This document shows, one piece after another, positions 1 through 7,426 of a stretch of DNA of 19,000 bases. Each line of letters starts with the position of its first letter. The stretch's first letter is position 1. The translations under genes were made by a program, and so were the position numbers. The notes below the pieces were generated by a model. It was given only the letters and a program-made list of their open reading frames with translations. It searched no databases and had not been told where the DNA came from. The stretch is from an uncultured Lachnospiraceae bacterium (GTDB lineage Bacteria; Bacillota; Clostridia; Lachnospirales; Lachnospiraceae), in the NCBI GenBank assembly GCA_910577445.1, contig CAJTMZ010000075.1:1667-20666 (forward strand), in the 5' to 3' direction.

Positions 1-90
1 AGCGCCTCCGCCATTGTCTTTACTGCCGCAGGCTGCCAGAGTAAGTATCATGGTCGCTGTAAGCAAAATTGCGATTAATCTTTTTTTCAT
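1..90 (-). CDS. Substrate-binding lipoprotein of sugar ABC importer, N-terminus only
   Basis: Only the first 30 codons lie in the window; the gene continues past the left edge. The peptide is a typical lipoprotein signal: a Lys/Arg start (MKKR), a hydrophobic core, then the lipobox LAAC with the lipidated Cys at residue 21, followed by a Gly/Ser/Asp-rich linker. A GGAGGG Shine-Dalgarno (99-104) sits 8 bases before the ATG. It follows the LplB/LplC-type permease genes on the same strand, which is where the extracellular sugar-binding protein of such importers is usually found. The binding domain is not visible, so the function rests on signal peptide plus context. Confidence is high that it is a lipoprotein and good that it is the binding protein. 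Confidence 0.82.
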   Translation of the reverse strand, partial: MKKRLIAILLTATMILTLAACGSKDNGGGA

Positions 91-128
91 TACTTTTTCC
101 CTCCATTTTTTATATAGCTTTTTCTTTT

Positions 129-180
129 CAGAAACGGTGCCTTACCGTTTCTGTATGTAGACGGCGCTGTGCCGTTTCTA
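129..180 (-). other. Two consecutive hairpins in intercistronic gap
   Basis: Positions 129-138 (CAGAAACGGT) and 144-153 (ACCGTTTCTG) form a perfect 10-bp inverted repeat with a 5-base loop. Just upstream in transcript sense, 158-165 (TAGACGGC) and 171-180 (GCCGTTTCTA) form a second stem with a two-base bulge. Neither stem is followed by a T-tract on either strand, so these do not look like intrinsic terminators. They lie between the permease stop and the lipoprotein start. A likely role is RNA stabilisation or processing that sets different expression levels of permease and binding protein; that is inference. Confidence 0.6.
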
Positions 181-207
181 CCGCAGCATGTCTCGGTTCC
201 TTTTGCG

Positions 208-310
208 GAGCCGGTGTAACAGATTTCAGCCCATATCAGAGCCGGTGTAACAGTTATCGGCCCTTTACAAGCCGATGTGACAGGTATCAGCCCTTTACGG
301 AGCCGATGGT
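208..310. repeat. About 31-bp degenerate tandem repeats overlapping the permease 3' end
   Basis: Three near-complete units and a partial one, each beginning GAGCCGGTGTAACAG or a close variant: 208-238, 239-268, 269-299, and 300-310. Spacing is 30-31 bp. The units at 269-310 contain the last codons and stop of the LplC-type permease; the other two lie in the non-coding gap. The permease end (IGSVKG) is typical of its family, so the array looks like outward duplications of the gene's 3' end that have since drifted. There are no unique spacers, so this is not a CRISPR. Confidence 0.7.
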
Positions 311-1198
311 AAGTCCGGCGATAATATACCGCTGGAAAAACGGGTATGCAAAGGCGATGGGAACCACTATCAGCACCACAAGCGCCATGCGCAGGCTGTC
401 CTGGGGCAGCGATTTTGCAATGCTGGCCGCCTCCGCTCCAATCATGGAGCTGTTTTTTACCAGAAAGTCTATCTTTTCCTGGGTCTCCATCAGGAGATAC
501 TGTAAAGGTATATGTTTCGGGTCGCTTCCCACATAAAGCTTTGGAATAAACCATTCGTTCCAGTAAGCCAGCGCCGTGAGCAGCCCCACGGTGGCGATTC
601 CCGGCTTTGAGATGGGAACCACTATGCGCAAAAGGGTGCTGTATTCGCCGCTTCCGTCAATGGACGCCGCCTCAATCAGTTCCATGGGAACGGAGCTTTG
701 GAAGAAGGTTCTCATAACAATCAGGTTAAAAGGATTCAGCAGCATGGGAACAATCACCGCCGCGTAGCTGTTGCTCAGCCCAAGCACCGTCTTGCAGACC
801 ACGTAAGTAGGCGCAAGCCCTCCTCCGAAAATCATGGTAAAGAAGCAGAAGAAGGTAAAAAACCTGCGGAACTTAAAGTCTTTGCGGAACAATGCGTAGG
901 AGTACATAATCGTCACCGCCAGCGTAAGTACCGTTCCCACTATCGTGATATAAAAACTGTTGAAATAGGAACGCCACAACTGCTGTCCCATTTTAAAGGT
1001 ATACCGGTAAGCTTCCAGAGACCACTCTTTCGGCAGAAAGGAAAACCCAATCTCCCTGATGCTCTGCTGTGAGGTAAAGGAAATGATGACGACAAACACA
1101 AAGGGTATCACGCAGCAGAGACAGAAAAACAGCATAATCATGTGGAAAACCGCTTCCACGGGTCTCGATACAGCATTTACAGGTCTGGATTTTTTCAT
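287..1198 (-). CDS. Carbohydrate ABC transporter permease (LplC/YtcP-like)
   Basis: A 303-residue inner-membrane permease of the binding-protein-dependent sugar importer family (MalG side). Hydrophobic segments begin about residues 17-41 and 81-103 and continue to the C-terminus. The cytoplasmic EAA loop that docks the ATPase is clear at about 176-200 (EAASIDGSG then RIVVPISKPG). The ending IGSVKG is typical of LplC/YtcP proteins. The start has a strong GGGAGGAGG site, and the gene begins 17 bp after the partner permease stop. It should form the translocation channel with the upstream LplB-like protein. No ATPase gene is in the window, so a shared MsmX-type ATPase is likely. Substrate is unknown; complex glycans or oligosaccharides are usual for this family. 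Confidence 0.93.
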   Translation of the reverse strand: MKKSRPVNAVSRPVEAVFHMIMLFFCLCCVIPFVFVVIISFTSQQSIREIGFSFLPKEWSLEAYRYTFKMGQQLWRSYFNSFYITIVGTVLTLAVTIMYSYALFRKDFKFRRFFTFFCFFTMIFGGGLAPTYVVCKTVLGLSNSYAAVIVPMLLNPFNLIVMRTFFQSSVPMELIEAASIDGSGEYSTLLRIVVPISKPGIATVGLLTALAYWNEWFIPKLYVGSDPKHIPLQYLLMETQEKIDFLVKNSSMIGAEAASIAKSLPQDSLRMALVVLIVVPIAFAYPFFQRYIIAGLTIGSVKG

Positions 1199-1215
1199 AT
1201 TCTTTCGCCTCCTCC

Positions 1216-2142
1216 CTAGAATAAACTGCTGTCCGCATCAATCCGCGATACAACCCTGTTTGCAATGATAATACATATAAATCCCACAAGCTGCTGCATC
1301 ATGCCCGCCGCCGTGCTCATGCCGATGTTGCTTGTGGCCGTCAGCGTCCGGTACACGTAGGTATCGATAACCTGAGTGGCCGGAAACAGTGAACCGGAGT
1401 TTAAGGGCACGCTGTAGAACAGTCCGAAATCCGCGTTGAAAATCTTTCCTACGTTCATAATCAGCAGAATACAAATCATGGGGCGCAGATTGGGCAGGGT
1501 TACGTGCTTAATCTGCTGCCACTTGGTAGCGCCGTCTATGGCCGCCGCCTCATACTGGGTAGTGTCAATTCCTGTGATGGCCGCCAGATAGAGAATGGCG
1601 GAATAGCCCGTATTTTTCCACACGTTACAGATGGTCAGGATTACCGGCCAGTATTTCGGCTCATGGTACCAGTTGATGACCTCCGCTCCGCTCCTGGCCT
1701 GCCAGCTTGTAATCAGTCCCCTTGTAGGGTCAAGGAACGCCAGCACAAAATAGCTTGCCACGACCCAGCTTAAGAAGTAGGGGAAAAACATCAGGGTCTG
1801 ATAGACCTTGGCCACCCTTTTTCTTGTAATCTCGTTTAAAATGATTGCCACTCCCACAGAAAGTACCAGCCCCAGTATAATCCAGACGATATTGTAGCCT
1901 AAGGTATTGCGGATGATTCTTCCGGTATCGGTGGAGGCAAACAGGAATTTGAAATTTTTCAACCCCACCCATTTGCTGTGCGCCATATTGTTCCAGAAGC
2001 TGGGATTTCTGACATAGACTTTATAATCCTTAAACGCCAGAATCATACCTGCCATGGGAATATAGCGGAGCAGGAAAAACCAGATTGCACCCGGAATAAC
2101 CATGCTGGTGAGAAGCAGCGTCTTTTTCGTCTTGCCTTTCAT
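1216..2142 (-). CDS. Sugar ABC transporter permease (LplB/YteP-like)
   Basis: A 308-residue MalF-side permease. The N-terminal segment with LLRYIPMAGMILAFKDYK (about 24-41) is characteristic of LplB/YteP. The EAA loop is at about 198-220 (EAAAIDGATKWQQI, then TLPNL). The open frame extends 20 codons further upstream, but I chose the ATG at 2142 because GGGGGAG lies at optimal distance before it and the protein then starts with a normal MKGKTKK. It is first in the operon with the LplC-like permease and binding lipoprotein. Just upstream is a -10-like TATAAT, and beyond it a terminator that separates it from the response regulator gene. The regulator is therefore well placed to control it, though that is inferred from position. 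Confidence 0.93.
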   Translation of the reverse strand: MKGKTKKTLLLTSMVIPGAIWFFLLRYIPMAGMILAFKDYKVYVRNPSFWNNMAHSKWVGLKNFKFLFASTDTGRIIRNTLGYNIVWIILGLVLSVGVAIILNEITRKRVAKVYQTLMFFPYFLSWVVASYFVLAFLDPTRGLITSWQARSGAEVINWYHEPKYWPVILTICNVWKNTGYSAILYLAAITGIDTTQYEAAAIDGATKWQQIKHVTLPNLRPMICILLIMNVGKIFNADFGLFYSVPLNSGSLFPATQVIDTYVYRTLTATSNIGMSTAAGMMQQLVGFICIIIANRVVSRIDADSSLF

Positions 2143-2187
2143 AATTCTCCCCCTTTCGTTATCTTGTGTCTCTATTGTAACTTTATG

Positions 2188-2193
2188 ATTATA
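2188..2193 (-). promoter_or_regulatory. Likely -10 element for the lplB-like operon
   Basis: The minus strand carries a perfect TATAAT here, about 45 bases before the lplB-like start codon and downstream of the terminator of the previous gene. No good TTGACA-like -35 is present at 16-18 bp spacing, which fits a promoter that needs an activator such as the AraC-type response regulator encoded just upstream. A 6-bp inverted repeat (TTTGTT...AACAAA) at 2231-2252 is a weak candidate operator, but it overlaps the terminator T-tract. Confidence 0.45.
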
Positions 2194-2244
2194 GAAAGTC
2201 ACGGTACGACCTTGTTCTTTTTGTGCTGATTTTGTTATGTTTGC

Positions 2245-2276
2245 ACAACAAAAGATGCCCGGCTTTGCCGGACATC
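2245..2276 (-). terminator. Intrinsic terminator after response regulator gene
   Basis: On the minus strand, GATGTCCGGC, loop AAA, GCCGGGCATC forms a 10-bp stem with one G-U pair, immediately followed by the T-rich TTTTGTTGT. It lies about 60 bp after the response regulator stop codon and upstream of the lplB-like promoter. It therefore ends the eight-gene cluster and separates it from the next transporter operon. Confidence 0.85.
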
Positions 2277-2334
2277 CATATATTAAACAAATGCCGCCGC
2301 GCTTTTCGCGTCAGCTTATTGTAAAACAAGCCGG

Positions 2335-3078
2335 TTAATCCGGCCTGTTTCTGTATTCATTGGCGGACATACCGCACACCTTTTTGAACACCCGGGAGAA
2401 ATGGGCCAAATCCACAAACCCCACATCCTCCGCGATATCGCCTATCCTCAGAGAGGAATTTTTCAAAAGCTCCTTTGCCTTCTCTATGCGCACCCCGTTT
2501 AAGATTTCCGAAAAGGTCTGCCCCGTTTCCTTGTTCAGCAGCTTGCTCAGGTGCCACTGGCTCACATAAGTCTTCTCCGCCACATCCGATAAAAGAAGCT
2601 TTTCCTTATAGTTCTCTTCTATATAAGTAAGGGCGTTGCGCACGATAAAGTTTCCCGCCACATTCTCGTGGGTATCCGCCGGCTCCTCCCCGCTCTTTTC
2701 TTCCGGCTCCGCCCTGCTAATCATAAACCGTATGGCTTCCTCTATTTCCTCCATATTTGAGGGCTTGAGCAGAAATCTGGCGACTCCCAGATGCAGCGCC
2801 CGCTTCGCGTAGTCAAAATCCCGAAAACCCGTAAGGATGGTCACCTGCATTCTGGAAAACTCCGACTTAAGGCCCGCTATCATGGCAAGTCCGTCCATCT
2901 CCGGCATACAGATATCCAGAAAAATCATATCGGGCCGGTGTTTCTCAATCAGCGCCTTGCCCTCCACGCCGTTCCCCGCGGTAGCCACCACCTGGCAGCC
3001 GTACTTTTCCCAGGGCACGCTTCTGGAAAAACCCTGTACGATAATCGGCTCGTCGTCAATTATCATTACCTTATACAT
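2335..3078 (-). CDS. Response regulator, receiver plus AraC-type DNA-binding domain (YesN-like)
   Basis: A 247-residue transcription factor. Residues 1-120 form a CheY-like receiver: acidic pair D8/D9, phosphoacceptor D55 (FLDICMPEMDG), switch T83 and K105 (LLKPS). After a Glu-rich linker, residues about 148-245 form an AraC-type double helix-turn-helix ending in the usual FSRVFKKVCGMSANEYRN pattern. The start at 3078 agrees with the beginning MYKVMIIDDE and follows a GGGGGG Shine-Dalgarno inside the preceding gene, whose stop is 5 bp upstream. The partner kinase is two genes upstream, with a solute-binding lipoprotein between them. It likely activates the sugar importer operon just downstream, and perhaps its own cluster; that is inferred from location. 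Confidence 0.95.
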   Translation of the reverse strand: MYKVMIIDDEPIIVQGFSRSVPWEKYGCQVVATAGNGVEGKALIEKHRPDMIFLDICMPEMDGLAMIAGLKSEFSRMQVTILTGFRDFDYAKRALHLGVARFLLKPSNMEEIEEAIRFMISRAEPEEKSGEEPADTHENVAGNFIVRNALTYIEENYKEKLLLSDVAEKTYVSQWHLSKLLNKETGQTFSEILNGVRIEKAKELLKNSSLRIGDIAEDVGFVDLAHFSRVFKKVCGMSANEYRNRPD

Positions 3079-3083
3079 GTTTT

Positions 3084-4412
3084 TCAGCCCCCCTTCCCCG
3101 AAGCGGCGGCAAATACCCGCTCTAACAGTTCTTCTCCCGAGCCTCCCGCAGAGACCTCCGATATACCCGCAATCAGCGTCCTGTAAGCCTCCGGCTCCAT
3201 GCGTGAATCCGTGGGCAGCAGCTTTTCCGGCGCGTTCTCCACGTATCTGGCGGCGCATTCCGCTAACGGGCTGCGGCTTTTGAGCGCCCTCACGTCCGCG
3301 GCGGCCACAAGGCTCCCGCCTCCCGCCTCATAATACCTCTGCACTGCGTCCCGCCGGGTATGGGCCATCACATATTTTACAGCCGCGTCCCGCTTGTGCA
3401 AATCGTTCCAGGCTCTTCTTGTAATATAAAATCCAGAGGTGATTCCCCCAATCATGGTACCTGGCTCCGCTTTCTGGTCTGGCACGCCGGGAAAGGGAAT
3501 CACCAGCGTGTTCTCCGTGTCTGTCACCGACGGAAAATACCAGCTTCCTTCCAGCAGCATGGCCGCTTTCTTATTGACAAAAAGCTCCCCGGCGTACTCA
3601 TTGGTGATGCTGTCCGTATCCTCCGGAAATGCGCCGGCCTCCCGAAGCACCTGAAAAAGCGCCAGCCCCCGCACCCAGTCTTTTGGCGCGGCGGCGCCCG
3701 GATTCAGATAACCTTCTTTTCCCGACGTGTATAAAAGAAAATGTTCCAGCCAGTAGTGGGGCACGTTGGCAAGGGCGCAGGATATGGGCACGATATCGTT
3801 TTCGCGGAAAACGGAAACCGCATGCAGCAGGGAATCCCAGTCGTAAGGCAGAGGCACATTGCAGCGTTCAAACAGCTCCCGGTTTACATACAGTCCCTCC
3901 CAGAAACCCGTGGTCGGCACGGCACGGGAAACGCCGTCCTGATTCGCCGCCTGCGCAAGCGCCCAGTCGTAGGTATCCGCGGCATATTCGGGATACACCT
4001 GCCGGATTTCTTCAACCGTGACAAATTTGTCCATAGCCACAATCTGATTCGCCGTTGCGTCCGTAAAAAACTGCAGCACATCCGGCTCGTTCCCCACGGA
4101 AAAGTCTGTCACAACCTCGTTTTTCCACTGTTCGTCAGAGGTCCGGGTTTCGTCCTCAATGTAAATATGGGGGTTCTCCGCCATAAATTCCAGTCTGATT
4201 TCCTCATAAACTCCGGCTCCCGAAGCGGAACCCCCCGCCATTGAAACGGTACGCAGCACCACGTTTTGGGTATCCTCGCCGATATAGGTTTCCACATTCG
4301 TACCGCATCCGGGCAGCAGAGCCGCCGCCGTCAAAAAAACAACCGTATTTAGCAGCCTGATTCCATGCCTTAGCTCCAGGCTTTGAATCAGCCGCCTTTT
4401 TCCATTAGCCAT
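3084..4412 (-). CDS. Extracellular solute-binding lipoprotein located between kinase and response regulator
   Basis: A 442-residue family 1 solute-binding protein. It has a signal segment about 18-35, lipobox LPGC with Cys36, and a mature domain with the usual SBP pattern (EEIRLEFMAENPHIYIE, later PDVLQFF, then GLYVNRELFERCNVPLPYDW). The ATG at 4412 was chosen because GAGGAGG precedes it closely; it overlaps the kinase stop by 8 bases, indicating translational coupling. The cluster already encodes another SBP beside its permeases. This second copy, wedged between kinase and regulator genes, is more likely a sensor partner that presents ligand to the kinase than a transport subunit. That role is inference from gene order and from the known XylFII-LytS type systems. 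Ligand unknown. Confidence 0.9.
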   Translation of the reverse strand: MANGKRRLIQSLELRHGIRLLNTVVFLTAAALLPGCGTNVETYIGEDTQNVVLRTVSMAGGSASGAGVYEEIRLEFMAENPHIYIEDETRTSDEQWKNEVVTDFSVGNEPDVLQFFTDATANQIVAMDKFVTVEEIRQVYPEYAADTYDWALAQAANQDGVSRAVPTTGFWEGLYVNRELFERCNVPLPYDWDSLLHAVSVFRENDIVPISCALANVPHYWLEHFLLYTSGKEGYLNPGAAAPKDWVRGLALFQVLREAGAFPEDTDSITNEYAGELFVNKKAAMLLEGSWYFPSVTDTENTLVIPFPGVPDQKAEPGTMIGGITSGFYITRRAWNDLHKRDAAVKYVMAHTRRDAVQRYYEAGGGSLVAAADVRALKSRSPLAECAARYVENAPEKLLPTDSRMEPEAYRTLIAGISEVSAGGSGEELLERVFAAASGKGG

Positions 4413-6234
4413 CGTTATCCTCCTCAAAGTTTTTCGGAATGGTAATCCGTGTAGTGAAAAGCTCCCCTTCCTGAAAAACGCCAAGTCCGTACTGAACTCC
4501 GTAAATGAGCTGAATCCGCCGGTTCACATTGTAAATGCCGATGGATGTGTGCGCTCCCGGCTCGCCCCTGTCCATGGCATGGCGGCCGCATATAATGCCC
4601 TCAATGTATTCCATTTTTTCCGGGCCAAGGGGTCTGCTGGTATTTACCACATCTATAAAAATTCTCTCCCCGTCAAAATCTCCGCCGGAATCTTCCACCG
4701 GATAAATTTTCAGCCAGATAATTCCCGAATTGACTTTCTCGATTCCATGCCGGATAGCGTTTTCCAGAAGCGGCTGGAGAATGAGCCGGGGTACTTTCAC
4801 CTGCATGGTATCCGCTTTAATCTCCTTTTCCACCCGCAGCCGGGTCCCGAAACGCATGGACATGATATAGAGAAAGGCGTCCCCGCAGCGAAGCTCCTCG
4901 GCCAGACGCACCAGCCTGTCGTTGTTCCGGTTCATGCCCGCGTCAAGCACTGTGCCCAGCGCTTCTATCATTCTGCTGGTCTCGATATCGCCGTTCATTC
5001 TTGACTGCCAGTTCATCATTTCCAGCGTATTGTTCAGGAAGTGCGGATTTATCTGCGCCTGCAGGGCTTCTATCTGGGCGTCCTTGGCGGCCATCCTTTC
5101 CAGATAAACCGTGTCGAACAGATGCTTTAACTGAGACGACATGTCGTTGAAAGACTCCACCAGCTCCGTAAACTCCTCGTTGGGAATCTGCTCCTTTGGC
5201 AGCGTAATGCCCAGCTCCCCTTCCCGCAGCCTTCGGGATACGGCAGCCAGTTTTTCAAGAGGCTTCTGCATATGCCTGCTTAAAAGGAAAAAGGTGAGTA
5301 TCATAAGAGGAACCATACAAAGCATGGTAATCAATGCAATCACATTCAGCCTGAAAACATCCTTATAAAGAGCCTCGCCGGGGGTGGTGTAATACAAAGT
5401 AAAGGTATAATTGTCCGTAACGCAGGTGTGGCAGTACCCCCGCTCACTGCCTATGGCAAGGCTCACCGTGCCTCCGCGCGCTTCATCCTCTTCCGCATAA
5501 CCGCGCAGAATCCGGTAAATCTCCTTCTCCTTTTCCGGATACAGGGAGAGAAACTCCTCGTCGTCCGGAAAGCTGAGCAGTACTCTGCCCTCACCCTCAA
5601 GAGGCAGCCCCGAAAAGAGGGCGCTCTTGTTAAGCCCTAAAACCAATGTGCCGTATCTGTGATAATCGCTGACCGTATAGAGGTTCCGCATAACATAAAT
5701 CTGATTGTCCACCACATGGATTTCCACATAACTGGTGTCTCTTCGGGCCAAATCAAGGGCCACAGGCTGCACGTATTTCAGGAAATCGCCATAGCTGTAG
5801 CCGTTCTTTGCCGAATAACAGCTTGGCGTCTCGTCCCCCTCCAGATAAAAGGCATATCTTGCTATCCGGTTGTCCATATAATATTTGGAAATCAGGGAGC
5901 TTTTGATGGAAGCCAGATACGCGTTCCGGCGGGTATTGCCCCGGATATATCCCATATAGCCGCTTTCCCATTCCCCCTCATAGCTGGGCTTCCTGCTCTT
6001 TATAATCGCCTCGTCGATATCCGTCTTGATTAAAACGGCGGATACCTCCACCGCGTTCCGAATCAGATTGTCGGACTTCTCTGTATAAGCTCTCTGGTAA
6101 TGGTAAAAAATAAACCAGGTGAACACTGCAATGGGAATCATCCACGCCGCCGCAAGGATTCCGATTAATATGGAGCGCAGGGAAGTGCGCTTTTTCTTTG
6201 GTGAACCGATTTTCCGTTTCATCTTAAGGTACAA
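4405..6234 (-). CDS. Membrane sensor histidine kinase (YesM-like)
   Basis: A 609-residue LytS/YesM-type kinase. TM1 is about residues 22-46, an extracellular sensor region 47-295 (possibly Cache-like), TM2 297-319, then HAMP to about 372, and a coiled linker. The phospho-acceptor motif QINPHFLNNTLE has His398, and the ATPase N-box is PLLENAIRHGI (488-498). A glycine-containing segment SIGIYNVNRRI is at about 564-574. The usual DNGxG box after the N-box is replaced by VVNTSRPLG (529-537), which is unusual. The start is a TTG at 6234: GGAGG (6241-6245) is exactly 6 bases before it, whereas the ATG four codons later would be 18 bases away. It overlaps the previous gene by 11 bases. It should phosphorylate the AraC-type regulator two genes downstream. 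Confidence 0.93.
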   Translation of the reverse strand: MYLKMKRKIGSPKKKRTSLRSILIGILAAAWMIPIAVFTWFIFYHYQRAYTEKSDNLIRNAVEVSAVLIKTDIDEAIIKSRKPSYEGEWESGYMGYIRGNTRRNAYLASIKSSLISKYYMDNRIARYAFYLEGDETPSCYSAKNGYSYGDFLKYVQPVALDLARRDTSYVEIHVVDNQIYVMRNLYTVSDYHRYGTLVLGLNKSALFSGLPLEGEGRVLLSFPDDEEFLSLYPEKEKEIYRILRGYAEEDEARGGTVSLAIGSERGYCHTCVTDNYTFTLYYTTPGEALYKDVFRLNVIALITMLCMVPLMILTFFLLSRHMQKPLEKLAAVSRRLREGELGITLPKEQIPNEEFTELVESFNDMSSQLKHLFDTVYLERMAAKDAQIEALQAQINPHFLNNTLEMMNWQSRMNGDIETSRMIEALGTVLDAGMNRNNDRLVRLAEELRCGDAFLYIMSMRFGTRLRVEKEIKADTMQVKVPRLILQPLLENAIRHGIEKVNSGIIWLKIYPVEDSGGDFDGERIFIDVVNTSRPLGPEKMEYIEGIICGRHAMDRGEPGAHTSIGIYNVNRRIQLIYGVQYGLGVFQEGELFTTRITIPKNFEEDNDG

Positions 6235-6610
6235 TCTTTACCTCCGCTCCGTCCGACAGCGGCGCGTCCGCGCCCATGGCGTAAATCCACTTATCGTTAT
6301 AGATTCCCCGCACCGTGACGGTTCCTTTTTCCTCGTCCTCATCTTCCACCGTCACCAGAACGGCTTTCACAAAATATTCAGGGCCGAAGCGCTTCTTTTT
6401 TTCTTCAATGCAGTAAACGCAGGTTCCCTGCGGACTTTTGTACAGCGCTTCTTTAGGCAGAACAAATCCGCTCTCCTGCCAGTACGCCTCCACCGTGCGC
6501 ACCTTCGGCAGCATCCGCCAGTAGATAAGCTGGGACGCAAATGTGCAGACCAAAAGCACAATCGCAAGCCCCCCTGCAAGCGTTTTTGCCAGACGCTTTT
6601 CCCGACTCAT
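6224..6610 (-). CDS. Small single-pass membrane protein with beta-rich extracellular tail
   Basis: A 128-residue protein: basic N-terminus (MSREKRLAK), one hydrophobic segment about residues 10-30, then a predicted outside domain. The tail from about 63 on (GTCVYCIEE, AVLVTVEDEDEEKGTVTVRG, DGAEVKIVP) alternates hydrophobic and polar residues and resembles the beta-barrel/lipoyl-proximal part of HlyD-type membrane fusion proteins, but it is far too short to be one. It has two Cys, C64 and C67 (CVYC). A GGGGGA site precedes the ATG. It lies between the importer permease gene and the kinase gene, overlapping the kinase start, so it is probably co-translated. I do not recognise a named function; an accessory of the kinase or importer is a reasonable guess. 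Confidence 0.75.
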   Translation of the reverse strand: MSREKRLAKTLAGGLAIVLLVCTFASQLIYWRMLPKVRTVEAYWQESGFVLPKEALYKSPQGTCVYCIEEKKKRFGPEYFVKAVLVTVEDEDEEKGTVTVRGIYNDKWIYAMGADAPLSDGAEVKIVP

Positions 6611-6664
6611 TTCCCGTCCCCCTTCCTGTCACTTCCGCAGCAAAAGCACATCGTCCTCTTTTTA

Positions 6665-7426
6665 TTATTTCTCCAGCATAATTCCGCCGCCCTCCGCCAG
6701 CTCTTCCCGATAATAAAGCAGAAGAAGCACCGCCGGAAGCATGGAAAGCAGACCGCTGTGAAAGCTGAGTGAAAACCCTTCCCTGTCAAGGGAAGCGAGA
6801 AACACACTTAAGGGATATTTTGACGCGTCCCGCAGAAACACCATGGGCTGCTCCACCATATTCCACGCGTCCACAAAGGTCAGCAGCAGAACGCTCACGG
6901 CTCCGCTGCGTCCGGCAGGCACCATGATTTTCCAGAGCAGGTCAAAGGTGCCCGCTCCGTCCATCCGCGCGGCGTCCGGCAATTCGTCCGGCACGCCCCG
7001 GAAGGTCATCCACATAATAATCGTTCCGAAGGGGGAAAACACCGCCGGAAGAATCAGCGCCCACAGGGTGTCTAAAAGTCCCATCCGGTCGAGAACCAGA
7101 TAGCACGGCATCAGCGTCACCTGCAGCGGAAGCAGAAGGACTGTCACCAGAAAGCCTGTCAGAAAACGCCTGCACGGAAGCGGATATTTTGCAAGCGCAA
7201 GTCCTCCCATACAACTGACCGCAAGCTGCCCCAGGGTAATCAGCGCGCAGATTCCCAGACTGTTCCAGAATTTATAAAGATATTCCGGGGTCCGCAGAAA
7301 CGTGAGCCAAAAGCCCCAAAGATTTGCAAAACACCCCAAAAGCAGATAAAGCACCGGTCCCAGCGCGGCCGCCGCGGCAAGCAAAAGGACAAGGATTCCC
7401 GGCAGATTTTTTACCTTTTTTCTCAT
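6665..7426 (-). CDS. Carbohydrate ABC transporter permease (MalG-type)
   Basis: A 253-residue permease with hydrophobic segments along its length. The EAA loop at about 151-175 reads DAARMDGAG followed by LLWKIMVPAG, as expected for the second permease of sugar importers. It is short for the family (usually about 270-300) because the N-terminus is compact. The ATG at 7426 has AAAGGAGG five bases upstream and overlaps the previous gene stop as ATGA, so the two permeases are translationally coupled. Together with the upstream permease and SBP it forms an importer without its own ATPase. Substrate unknown, probably a sugar or oligosaccharide. Confidence 0.9.
   Translation of the reverse strand: MRKKVKNLPGILVLLLAAAAALGPVLYLLLGCFANLWGFWLTFLRTPEYLYKFWNSLGICALITLGQLAVSCMGGLALAKYPLPCRRFLTGFLVTVLLLPLQVTLMPCYLVLDRMGLLDTLWALILPAVFSPFGTIIMWMTFRGVPDELPDAARMDGAGTFDLLWKIMVPAGRSGAVSVLLLTFVDAWNMVEQPMVFLRDASKYPLSVFLASLDREGFSLSFHSGLLSMLPAVLLLLYYREELAEGGGIMLEK

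Noticed and set aside
129..153. Intrinsic terminator of the permease gene
   Set aside because: The stem is perfect, but neither strand has a T-tract after it; on the transcript side an A-rich run follows.
208..310. CRISPR-like direct repeats
   Set aside because: Units are contiguous and degenerate with no unique spacers, and part of the array is coding sequence.
2143..2334. Catabolite-control (cre) site before the lplB-like operon
   Set aside because: No stretch matched the cre consensus well enough to report.
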